NCBI RefSeq assembly: GCF_006491645.1
Contig: NZ_VDCZ01000002.1
Coordinates: 434,001-498,000, forward strand
Reading direction: 5' to 3'
Origin: Flavobacterium profundi
Lineage (GTDB): Bacteria > Bacteroidota > Bacteroidia > Flavobacteriales > Flavobacteriaceae
Length of the DNA: 64,000 nt
Part shown: piece after piece, positions 47,265 to 55,249 of the stretch
How the letters are laid out: each line of letters starts with the position of its first letter
How positions within the stretch are numbered: the first letter of the stretch is position 1
The notes under the pieces: model-generated
What the model was told of the DNA's origin: nothing
The model's database searches: none
The model's input: the letters and a program-made list of their open reading frames with translations, nothing else
Position numbers and translations under genes: made by a program

Positions 47265-48061
47265 TGCAGAAAATCATTTTTAGCTTTTTTAAAATTGCAA
47301 TCATACTCTATGTACTGCTTTGTAGTGTTTTGTATTTTTTTCAAGAAAAAATAATTTTTTTACCCACAAAACTAAATCCTAATTTTCAATTTAAATTCAA
47401 TCCATCTTTTGAAGAACGAAACTTTATTACTAGTGATGGAAAAAAATTAAATGGTTTGCTTTTTAAAGCTGAAAATTCAAAAGGGCTAATCTTTTATTTG
47501 CATGGTAACGCAGGTAATTTGAGTTCGTGGGGTTTTGCTGCTGAAACCTATACACGTTTACATTATGATGTTTTTATTTTAGATTATAGAGGTTATGGTA
47601 AAAGCGAAGGTAAAATTAAAAACCAACAACAACTTTTTGATGACGTTACTTTGGTCTATAATACCTTAAAAAAAGAATATGTTGAAAATAGCATTATAAT
47701 TACCGGTTATTCCATTGGTTCTGGAATTGCTTCCTATTTAGCTGGAACAAACCATCCAAATATGCTGATTTTACAAGCTCCCTATTATAATTTATCGGAT
47801 ATGATGCGTCAAAAGATGCCTTTTATACCCACTTTTATTTTAAAATATAAATTAGAAAACAATCTGTACTTACAAAATTGTAATTGTCCAGTGTATTTAT
47901 TTCATGGAAAAGAAGATACCATTATACCATTTCAATCCTCGCAAAAACTACAAAAGGAATGCAAATGTGTTTCCCAACTCATTTTACTAGATAATTTAGG
48001 TCACAATGGTATGAATGAAAATAGTATGTATCAATCTGAAATTGAAAAAATACTACAATGA
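47264..48061 (+). CDS. Alpha/beta hydrolase, membrane-anchored
   Basis: A 265-residue serine hydrolase with an N-terminal hydrophobic anchor (IILYVLLCSVLYFFQ) and the pattern FLPTK seen in BEM46/Abhd13-type enzymes. The oxyanion motif is LHGNAGN (79-85), the nucleophile S150 in GYSIGS, the acid D218 in HGKEDTIIP and the histidine H247 in LGHNG. Substrate is unknown; esters or lipids are likely. It is translationally coupled on both sides (TAATG upstream, ATGA into the AraC gene). Confidence 0.88.
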   Translation: MQKIIFSFFKIAIILYVLLCSVLYFFQEKIIFLPTKLNPNFQFKFNPSFEERNFITSDGKKLNGLLFKAENSKGLIFYLHGNAGNLSSWGFAAETYTRLHYDVFILDYRGYGKSEGKIKNQQQLFDDVTLVYNTLKKEYVENSIIITGYSIGSGIASYLAGTNHPNMLILQAPYYNLSDMMRQKMPFIPTFILKYKLENNLYLQNCNCPVYLFHGKEDTIIPFQSSQKLQKECKCVSQLILLDNLGHNGMNENSMYQSEIEKILQ

Positions 48062-48972
48062 CAGAAGAATATCAAAAAAGAATCAATGCAGTTTTTGAAT
48101 TTATTGATACTAATTTGGATAATGAATTGTCATTAGAAATTGTAGCACAAATTGCTTGTTATTCTCCTTTTCATTTTCATCGTATTTTTAAAATGATTAC
48201 CAATGAAACCCTGAACCAATATATCATTCGCAAAAAAATAGAAAAAGCAGCATCTTTATTACTACACAAAAAGGAACTTACCATTACTAGTATTGTGCAT
48301 CAATTAGGGTTTACAAGCAATGCTGTTTTTACGAGAACCTTTAAAAACTATTACCATCAAAGTCCTTCTAATTTTAAAAAAACACATCTCCATAAATTTA
48401 GCAAGATAAGTCAAATAGATAGCAAGAATAGTCAACAAATGGAAAGTTATGAAACCTACATTTGTAACCTAATGAATCTTAAAAATTTTACGACTATGCA
48501 TGCAAAAATTGAAATTAAAGAATTGGCTACCCAACCTTATGCTTATGTTACTCATATAGGTGTGGAAGGTTTAGAAAAAGCCTTTCAAAAAATAATTCAA
48601 TGGTGTACTCCAAAACAAATTTTAGAAAACAACCGTTCCAAAATTATTCGAGTTTTTCACGATAGTTTTAAAATTACAAATCCAGATAAAGTACGCATGA
48701 GTATTGGGGTTACTTTGACAGAGACTATTGCCGTTAATGGAGATATTAATATAGGACACTTACAAAAAGGAAAGTATATTGTAGGTCGTTATGAATTGTT
48801 AATTGAAGATTTAGAAAAAGCTTGGACTGGTTTATTTATATGGATGAATGAAAATGGCTATAAAAAAGCAGATTACAATCCGTTTGAAGTGTATCATAAT
48901 GATTTCAATAAGCATCCTGAAAAAAAAGCAATTCTCGATTTGTATATTCCTGTTGAATACTACTTTAATTAA
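48058..48972 (+). CDS. AraC-family regulator with GyrI-like effector domain
   Basis: A 304-residue regulator. The N-terminal AraC HTH (residues 8-110) has the signature CYSPFHFHRIFKMITNETL and FTSNAVFTRTFKNYYHQSP; the C-terminal half (about 148-304) is a GyrI-like small-molecule-binding domain (PYAYVTHIGVEGLEKAFQKI, KGKYIVGRYEL). Such proteins resemble Rob/SoxS-GyrI fusions that respond to toxic hydrophobic compounds. It overlaps the hydrolase gene by 4 bp, so it may regulate that operon. Confidence 0.88.
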   Translation: MTEEYQKRINAVFEFIDTNLDNELSLEIVAQIACYSPFHFHRIFKMITNETLNQYIIRKKIEKAASLLLHKKELTITSIVHQLGFTSNAVFTRTFKNYYHQSPSNFKKTHLHKFSKISQIDSKNSQQMESYETYICNLMNLKNFTTMHAKIEIKELATQPYAYVTHIGVEGLEKAFQKIIQWCTPKQILENNRSKIIRVFHDSFKITNPDKVRMSIGVTLTETIAVNGDINIGHLQKGKYIVGRYELLIEDLEKAWTGLFIWMNENGYKKADYNPFEVYHNDFNKHPEKKAILDLYIPVEYYFN

Positions 48973-48992
48973 ATTTGCACTCCATTTTTTTA

Positions 48993-49000
48993 TATATTTG
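48993..49000 (+). promoter_or_regulatory. -7 promoter element for the T9SS-substrate gene
   Basis: TATATTTG matches TAnnTTTG, with TTTG at 48974-48977, 15 bp upstream, slightly shorter than usual spacing. It lies 32 bp before the start codon. Confidence 0.5.
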
Positions 49001-49031
49001 AGAGAATAAACAAATTAACTTTCAATACATT

Positions 49032-49880
49032 ATGATAAAAAAATTACATGTACTCTTTTTTAGTTTACTTTTTACTTTCGTCTTTTCGCAATCTTATACT
49101 CCTATTTTAAATAATTCAAAGTGGAATCTTACCGTGGCCAATTTTGGTGGCTCATATAATTTCGTAATCAATGAAGGAGTTGATGTTGTTGTGGGAGCTT
49201 ACACCTATAAAAAATTTGTGGATCCATTTTTTAATAATGAGGTCTATATTCGGGAAGATGTAGCATCCAAAAGAGTGTATCGACTCGTAAATTCAGTGGA
49301 TCAATTATTATATGATTTTAGCCTACAAGTCTCTGATATGATAACACTTTCAAATGGTAATACCTACACTGTAACTTCAATTACTGACGTTACTGTAAAT
49401 GGTGGTACCAGAAAAAAATACAATTTATATAATTTTGCTGGTGGAGAAACTTGGATTGAAGGTGTAGGTAGTAATCGTCATCCTTTATTTCCTTCTTATG
49501 AATTACCAAGTGATCCTTATGTTTATATGACTTGTAGTTCGCAAAATGGTCAAGATGTATACAATCATGGACTTGCAAATGATGCTACTCCTACAGATTG
49601 TTCAATGTTAAGTACAGATGATTATCATTTGAATGATAAAAATATAGTTTTTTATCCTAATCCATTTCAACAAGAACTAACAATTACATCCGAAACACGT
49701 CTTGAAAATGCAAAATTGAGGATGTTTAACTCATTAGGACAACTTGTTAGGTTAATTGAAAACATAAATGGTAATTCATTCACAATTTACAGAGATAATT
49801 TAAATGATGGAATCTATTTATTTGAACTACTAGAAAATTCAAAAGTGGTTAAAAAAAGTAAAATAATCATTAAAAATTGA
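49032..49880 (+). CDS. Secreted protein with type IX secretion C-terminal sorting domain
   Basis: A 282-residue exported protein. The signal peptide is MIKKLHVLFFSLLFTFVFSQ. The final 75 residues are a T9SS type A sorting domain: NIVFYPNPFQQELTI, followed by LRMFNSLGQLVRL and DGIYLFELLENSKVVKKSKI. This directs it through the outer membrane to the cell surface or medium. The central region, rich in beta strands and aromatic residues, has no recognised catalytic motif. It proves that the organism uses the type IX system. Confidence 0.9.
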   Translation: MIKKLHVLFFSLLFTFVFSQSYTPILNNSKWNLTVANFGGSYNFVINEGVDVVVGAYTYKKFVDPFFNNEVYIREDVASKRVYRLVNSVDQLLYDFSLQVSDMITLSNGNTYTVTSITDVTVNGGTRKKYNLYNFAGGETWIEGVGSNRHPLFPSYELPSDPYVYMTCSSQNGQDVYNHGLANDATPTDCSMLSTDDYHLNDKNIVFYPNPFQQELTITSETRLENAKLRMFNSLGQLVRLIENINGNSFTIYRDNLNDGIYLFELLENSKVVKKSKIIIKN

Positions 49881-49959
49881 TTTCTTATTCCTTTTTCTTT
49901 TTAACAGATTTTGGTTATTCCTATATTTTTAATAAATTTAAGGTACTAAATTAGCTGTC

Positions 49960-50409
49960 ATGGAAACTACAAAACGATTTGATACTGCTGTAAAAAAACT
50001 ATATCAAGCTTTTCATAGTAATACCTTGCATCCCGAATCGTGTACTCAATGTGCTGTAGGTAATATTTTGAATAATACCGACTCTTGGAAACATTTATCT
50101 GACAATCATGGTTCCCTGCAACTCAACTATGTGGGTTTAGTAAATCAACGATTAGGGAAGCGTTTTAATGGGTACACACCGCTTGAATTATTACAAATTG
50201 AAAGGGCATTTTTAACCCATTGTGGTTATCAATTACCCTTACAATTAAATCGTAAAAAAACAAAAACACCTTCTAAAGACATTTTATTTAAAGGTTTAGA
50301 AGCTGTTGTTGCCCAACTTTGTGCATTGGATCATATTCCAAATGTAATGGATTGTTCTCAATTATTTGAATACCAAAATTCGAAAGCAACAGCAATCACA
50401 TTCGTATAA
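49960..50409 (+). CDS. Small conserved Flavobacterial protein (often misnamed NqrF)
   Basis: A 149-residue cytoplasmic protein, mostly helical. The recognisable parts are HPESCTQCAVGNILNN (residues 23-38), NYVGLVNQRLGKRFNGYTPL and QLFEYQNS. Homologues in Flavobacteriaceae are commonly annotated as Na+-translocating NADH-quinone reductase subunit F, but the protein lacks that subunit's ferredoxin cysteines and FAD/NADH domains. The CTQC pair and histidines could bind a metal. Function unknown. A perfect 10-bp hairpin follows its stop. Confidence 0.75.
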   Translation: METTKRFDTAVKKLYQAFHSNTLHPESCTQCAVGNILNNTDSWKHLSDNHGSLQLNYVGLVNQRLGKRFNGYTPLELLQIERAFLTHCGYQLPLQLNRKKTKTPSKDILFKGLEAVVAQLCALDHIPNVMDCSQLFEYQNSKATAITFV

Positions 50410-50436
50410 ATCATACCAACTATTACTAAAGAATCT

Positions 50437-50470
50437 AAAACACCAATTAGTACTGCTTTGGTGTTTTTTT
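50437..50470 (+). terminator. Terminator after the small conserved protein
   Basis: AAAACACCAA pairs perfectly with TTGGTGTTTT, loop of 11, ending in a T run. It precedes the tandem repeat ahead of the next gene by 14 bp. Confidence 0.88.
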
Positions 50471-50483
50471 ATATTTACTTTAT

Positions 50484-50512
50484 CAACAAACAAACAAACA
50501 AACAAACAAACA
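50484..50512 (+). repeat. (AAAC)n tandem repeat immediately before a start codon
   Basis: About seven copies of a four-base unit (CAAA/AAAC) run without interruption up to the ATG of the acyltransferase gene. It occupies the predicted leader or promoter start-site region. Four-base microsatellites are a common cause of phase variation, since their copy number changes by slippage. Confidence 0.85.
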
Positions 50513-51616
50513 ATGAACGATACTTCTAAACCACGACTTTTAGCTTTAGATACTTTGAGAGGATTTGATATGTTTTGGATTATTGGAGGTGATTTGTTTT
50601 TTAAAGCATTAGGACAAGAAACCCATTGGGTTTGGGCAGACCTTTTTGCAAGACAAATGGATCATGCTGAATGGAAAGGATTTTATGCTTACGACTTAAT
50701 TTTTCCTTTGTTTATGTTTATCTCTGGAGTTGCTATTCCATATGCTTTGTTTAGTCAATTAGAAAAAGGAAAAACTACAAAAGAATTGTATCCTAAAATT
50801 TTAAAACGAACATTTATTCTTATTGTATTAGGAATCATTTACAATGGTGGTTTGAATTTTCAATTTGATACGTTGCGAATTGCTAGTGTTTTAGGACAAA
50901 TTGGTATTGCTTATGCTATAGCTGCTTTCATCGCGATACATTTTAAAAATTTTAAAACCTTACTTTTTTGGGTAATCGGGATTTTAGTGGGTTATGCAAT
51001 TCTACAATTGGTTGTTCCTGTACCTAATTTTGGAGCAGGTACTTTAACACCAGAAGGAAGTATAAACAGTTATATGGATCGAATCCTACTTCCAGGAAAA
51101 TTATATGGAACTGTCTTTGATCCAGAAGGCATTTTATGCATTATTTCGGCTTCAGCCATTACCTTAATGGGAACGTTGGCAGGAATTATTTTGCGTTACA
51201 ATTCTCTTACTGCTTACAAAAAAGTACAATTCTTTATCATAATAGGAATCGCTTTAATAGGACTCACTTTACTGTTACAAAATGTGTACCCAATTATCAA
51301 ATCGATTTGGACATCTACTTTTAATTTATTGACTGGAGGTATCAGTTTTCTTTTATTGGCACTATTCTATTTGGTTATTGATGTTTGGAAATACCAAAAA
51401 TGGACCTTTGTTTTTAGAGTCATTGGTTTAAACTCTATTGCTATTTATATGGCAGTCGCTATAATACATTTTCAAGCTACCTCCAATTTTATTTTTGGCG
51501 GAATTGCTTCGTTATTTGGAAACTACCAAACCATTATTCTAATCCTCGGATTACTTATTGTCGAATGGTTCTTCTTATACTTTTTATATAAAAAGAAAGT
51601 TTTTATTAAAGTGTAA
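50513..51616 (+). CDS. DUF5009/acyltransferase-family membrane protein (NagX-like)
   Basis: A 367-residue polytopic protein with about 10 hydrophobic helices. Its opening RLLALDTLRGFDMFWIIGGD is the hallmark of the heparan-alpha-glucosaminide N-acetyltransferase/DUF5009 family, with the catalytic-type histidine region in the first loop (THWVWADLFARQMDHAEWKG). These enzymes transfer acyl groups from cytoplasmic CoA to periplasmic sugars. I choose ATG 50513, not an upstream in-frame ATG at 50366 that lies inside the preceding gene and would read through a terminator. Expression may vary through the adjacent repeat. Confidence 0.85.
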   Translation: MNDTSKPRLLALDTLRGFDMFWIIGGDLFFKALGQETHWVWADLFARQMDHAEWKGFYAYDLIFPLFMFISGVAIPYALFSQLEKGKTTKELYPKILKRTFILIVLGIIYNGGLNFQFDTLRIASVLGQIGIAYAIAAFIAIHFKNFKTLLFWVIGILVGYAILQLVVPVPNFGAGTLTPEGSINSYMDRILLPGKLYGTVFDPEGILCIISASAITLMGTLAGIILRYNSLTAYKKVQFFIIIGIALIGLTLLLQNVYPIIKSIWTSTFNLLTGGISFLLLALFYLVIDVWKYQKWTFVFRVIGLNSIAIYMAVAIIHFQATSNFIFGGIASLFGNYQTIILILGLLIVEWFFLYFLYKKKVFIKV

Positions 51617-51617
51617 C

Positions 51618-53858
51618 CTACTTTCTCGAATTAAAATAATCTTCAAAAGCCGTGCAATTTCTATCAGAAAGATCATAATATTCATTTTCGAATTCAATTT
51701 TTAATTGTTTATAATCTTCAGCTAACCATAAACATAATGCTTTAAATTTTTCTGAATTTGAATATTTTGATGCTAATTTATAATACTTTTTAGATAGATA
51801 ACCATTTTGAAACTCGGCTTCATCTTCAGGAAATGGAGCTACATCATAACTAGAAGTTCCAAATCGTCTCATCATCCATACATTTCCATATTTCATCATG
51901 TTTTTATAACAATTTGCTACTATGAAATAATAAAAATCTCTTTCGCTTTCGTTTGGATTATTGGCTTTTTCTAAATAGTAAATCAATTTTTCCGTTACCG
52001 TTTTTTTTGTTAAATAAAAATCTTCCTTTTCTGTTATAAATTCTGGTGTGTTTTTAAATGTGAAAAAAGGGTTTTTATCAAATATTTTATCATATGCAAG
52101 ATAATCATCACCCCATAAAGAATAATTTGTAATCCAATATCTTTCATCAATTTTTTGAAAACATGCTAATGCTTTTTCTAAATTATTTTGCCTAATATAT
52201 TTGGTTCCAAGCAAATCATATAATTTAGGCATTTCTTTAATAATTCGATCTTTCATCCAGTTTATAAAAATAGAATTAGCATTATTTTCTGAAGCAGTTT
52301 TAATAATAGCTTCTAGTTGTTGTGGTGTATAGATAATATCTAAATATCCAAAATAATCATAGAAATAATCTCCGTAAGAACCTTTCTTATGAGCACGAGA
52401 TTTCCAAGTTAAAAAACTACCATTATAATAACCTTCTTCAAAATTACTATCATAATTAATTTTTGAAAAAAGAAAAGCTGCATCAGTAGTATTTCCTAAA
52501 AATTCTAATTCTCTAGCAATGGCAAACAAAAATCTATCATTGTCTTTATTTTGTAATAGTATTTCTTGTATGTTTTTAGAAATTATTGCATTTCCGCTTT
52601 TTTGATTCACTATCTCATTCAGAGCTTTTATCAATTGAAGTTCGCTAGTAAGCTTTTCATCTTTTTGTATTTGATGTTCTACATTTGCAATTATTTCATT
52701 ACACTCTTGATACTCTTTTGAAATAAAAGCCAAATGCGCTTTACAAACTTCAATTTGTGGATTATTAAAAGGTAATGAATTTAAAAATTGAAGTACTTCC
52801 TTAGCATATAATCTATCCGATTGCATTCTTTTCTCCAAAATTGAATATGAAAAAATTAAATTATCATCCCATTGAAAAGGATTCTTTTCTAAAGACGGAA
52901 AAAAAGTAGTGTAATATGGTGTAAAGACCCAATCTTCAATTTTATTGATTTCACGTAATAATATAAAAGTATTAAATATAGCATTAGAATTTAGTTCAAA
53001 TGCCTTTTTAATATAATCCAAAGATTTATCCACTTTCTTCATAGCAGCTAAAGCATAAACATTAGCTTTCTCTTCATTATTCTTAGCATATTTTAATATG
53101 GATTCTAAAGCAATTGATTTATCAAAATTATCATGTATTGCAAATCTTTTTTCTGGAGCATTTGCAAATACTTGAGCTGCACAAAAACTTTGCAACGCTT
53201 TATTTTCTTCCACTAAAGTTCTAAAATATAAGCACCAATAATCTAAAATAGTTGGTTTATTAATTTGTGGTAATGATTCAAAAATAGAAATCACTTTGGT
53301 TCTCTCACCAGCATAAAAAGCGAGACGAATAGCTAAGAATTGATAACGAAAGGCTAGTTCCTTGTTTTTGACATTGTTAGAAAAAAATATTGCTTCATTT
53401 ATCTTATTAATCATTTTATCTTTTTCAAAAACAGCATTTCTCTCCCAAGGATCATTTAGATACATATTTCCTGCTTCACAAGATTTGGCAAATTTTAAAT
53501 AGTTGATAGCTTCTAAATCTTTACTTTCATAAAGAAATTGAATCATTCTATTTTGATTGCTTTCATTAAAAAGTTCAATAGGTATTGTATAAACTGCGTC
53601 TTCAATTGCTTGAATTGGCACTTTTCCTAAACAATAGTCAAACCATAGTTGATCATTTGGCGCAATTTCATTTTTTGCATAAGGATATTCTAATGAAAAA
53701 GACTTAGAAGAATAATGAAAACCATTAAAAGTAGAACAATTAAAATGAGATGGATTTAAAAAATACATTCTTATTTCTTCTCCGTAAGGGTAAAAACCAC
53801 AAGAAAAAGAATAAAAATTATTAATTAAAAGCACTATAAAAACTAGAAATTTCTTCAT
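51618..53858 (-). CDS. Large secreted protein of unknown function with helical repeats
   Basis: A 746-residue exported protein; the signal peptide is MKKFLVFIVLLINNFYSFSC-like with a cysteine at residue 20. After an N-terminal region CGFYPYGEEIRMYFLNP it consists of helical repeats of TPR type (LEKALACFQKIDERYW near residue 575, YFIVANCYKNMMKYGNVW near 665). I do not recognise a defined family. Its first 38 bp overlap the upstream gene for a TIM-barrel-like lipoprotein, so the two proteins are probably made together and act together in the periplasm or on the surface. Confidence 0.65.
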   Translation of the reverse strand: MKKFLVFIVLLINNFYSFSCGFYPYGEEIRMYFLNPSHFNCSTFNGFHYSSKSFSLEYPYAKNEIAPNDQLWFDYCLGKVPIQAIEDAVYTIPIELFNESNQNRMIQFLYESKDLEAINYLKFAKSCEAGNMYLNDPWERNAVFEKDKMINKINEAIFFSNNVKNKELAFRYQFLAIRLAFYAGERTKVISIFESLPQINKPTILDYWCLYFRTLVEENKALQSFCAAQVFANAPEKRFAIHDNFDKSIALESILKYAKNNEEKANVYALAAMKKVDKSLDYIKKAFELNSNAIFNTFILLREINKIEDWVFTPYYTTFFPSLEKNPFQWDDNLIFSYSILEKRMQSDRLYAKEVLQFLNSLPFNNPQIEVCKAHLAFISKEYQECNEIIANVEHQIQKDEKLTSELQLIKALNEIVNQKSGNAIISKNIQEILLQNKDNDRFLFAIARELEFLGNTTDAAFLFSKINYDSNFEEGYYNGSFLTWKSRAHKKGSYGDYFYDYFGYLDIIYTPQQLEAIIKTASENNANSIFINWMKDRIIKEMPKLYDLLGTKYIRQNNLEKALACFQKIDERYWITNYSLWGDDYLAYDKIFDKNPFFTFKNTPEFITEKEDFYLTKKTVTEKLIYYLEKANNPNESERDFYYFIVANCYKNMMKYGNVWMMRRFGTSSYDVAPFPEDEAEFQNGYLSKKYYKLASKYSNSEKFKALCLWLAEDYKQLKIEFENEYYDLSDRNCTAFEDYFNSRK

Positions 53859-54861
53859 CAGTATATTTTTTCAATTGAGAATTATCTAAATGAAATAAAG
53901 AAATGGTAGTTTCATCATCAAATTCTACATTTCTTTTTAATAGATCTATTGTTTGATGTACCAATTTTTGATCAATTTCTTCAAACTTAATTTTATCACC
54001 AATTCTGAAATATGTTTCACTTGCAGTAAAATCATTTATTACTTCATACCATAAATTGTCATTTTTTTTTAAATTTTTCATTATCAATTCATGGTTTTGA
54101 TAAATAACTTTTTGAAATTGATTGTTTTGATATAATTGCATCCAAGAATAAATAGGCAAAGCGATATCTAAATGCAAAGGATATTGTTTTGTGCCTTTTA
54201 AGTAGCTTGATAGTTCTTTTACATCTAAAATAGAATTTTGTTTAGGACTTGATAATGGATTTAATAAATTATAACACATTAATGTAACCTTATCAACTGG
54301 AGGAATTCCCATCTTTTCAGGATACTTATAAGGATATAAACGTAGTGTGCAACTAATTTCTTTTTTGGAAATTTCTTTAATTTTCTTCAAAAAATAAAAA
54401 TAATTATTTCTAGATTTTAATGTCCAATCACAATCAATTTGAAATTCCTTGCAAGATTTTGCATTGAAATAATCATCTTCTGAATAATCATTGGATAGCA
54501 TTTTAGTAATTAAAAAGTTCATATTATCAGCCAATACATCTAATTCCTTCTCAGAACTTTTTAGAAAAACATCATTGTTTATAAAAACTGTTGGTATAAA
54601 TTCAACATTTAAATTGTTAAAACGAATACTATTTTTTGAAATAGGAATATTACCCATTAATTCATCATGTGAAACTTCAAAAAATTTCGCATATACTTTT
54701 TTTACTTGAGTATTTTTTAAAATATTCATTAAATTATCATCTAATCTCCAGTCAGAAGTTTTCCAATAATAAAATGCTGGTGTTACATTTTTTATCTTAT
54801 TTGTATCTGAGCAAGATTGTAAAATCAATACAATTAGAATAGATAATAGCCATTTTTTCAT
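53821..54861 (-). CDS. Lipoprotein of unknown function, glycoside-hydrolase-like TIM barrel
   Basis: A 346-residue protein with lipobox LQSC (Cys17 of MKKWLLSILIVLILQSC). The sequence has TIM-barrel features resembling GH18-like proteins: VKKVYAKFFEV, VEFIPTVFIN, EFQIDCDWTLKSRNNYFYFL and DKVTLMCYNLL at the ends of successive predicted strands. The D-x-D-W stretch is a candidate active site. No assigned family is certain. It is followed by, and overlaps, the 746-residue secreted repeat protein. Confidence 0.6.
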   Translation of the reverse strand: MKKWLLSILIVLILQSCSDTNKIKNVTPAFYYWKTSDWRLDDNLMNILKNTQVKKVYAKFFEVSHDELMGNIPISKNSIRFNNLNVEFIPTVFINNDVFLKSSEKELDVLADNMNFLITKMLSNDYSEDDYFNAKSCKEFQIDCDWTLKSRNNYFYFLKKIKEISKKEISCTLRLYPYKYPEKMGIPPVDKVTLMCYNLLNPLSSPKQNSILDVKELSSYLKGTKQYPLHLDIALPIYSWMQLYQNNQFQKVIYQNHELIMKNLKKNDNLWYEVINDFTASETYFRIGDKIKFEEIDQKLVHQTIDLLKRNVEFDDETTISLFHLDNSQLKKYTDEEISSFYSAFN

Positions 54862-54957
54862 GAAGAGAGAACCTTTTTAATACCAACGGAAATTCTCAAT
54901 AAAATTATACAATTCTTACCATATTTACCTAAATTTAAGGCTTAAATTAATAAAAAA

Positions 54958-55197
54958 ATGAATTTTAAAGAAAAGATTACTTTTGCATCATTTGAAGACT
55001 TAGAAAATCACTTAAAAAACTGTATTCATTGGTATTCAACCGAAAATGTTGGGCAATTTGATACCGTTGGTATAACCATCTTATTAAATGCATTAGTAGA
55101 AAATTTAAGAAAAAACACTTCTTATACAACTAGTAAAGATTTAAAAAACATTTTATCTCAAGAAAACAGAAATTATTTACTAAAAATGTTAGAATAA
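54958..55197 (+). CDS. Small hypothetical protein
   Basis: A 79-residue soluble helical protein (FASFEDLENHLKNCIHWY, ITILLNALVENLRKN). It has its own upstream region, and a terminator begins at its stop. I recognise no family; it is kept because of good codon pattern and a terminator directly after it. Confidence 0.5.
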   Translation: MNFKEKITFASFEDLENHLKNCIHWYSTENVGQFDTVGITILLNALVENLRKNTSYTTSKDLKNILSQENRNYLLKMLE

Positions 55198-55199
55198 AA

Positions 55200-55228
55200 A
55201 AACCTCGTTTATTTAAAACGAGGTTTAT
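55200..55228. terminator. Bidirectional terminator between convergent genes
   Basis: AAACCTCGTTT (55200-55210) pairs perfectly with AAACGAGGTTT (55216-55226), loop of five, with A-rich and T-rich flanks. It serves the small hypothetical gene on plus and pepD on minus. Confidence 0.85.
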
Positions 55229-55249
55229 TCTATTCACTATTACTTTATA

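Noticed and set aside
50366..51616. Longer acyltransferase starting at ATG 50366
   Set aside because: It would overlap the preceding gene, pass through its terminator and translate the microsatellite; the family hallmark begins directly after the ATG at 50513.
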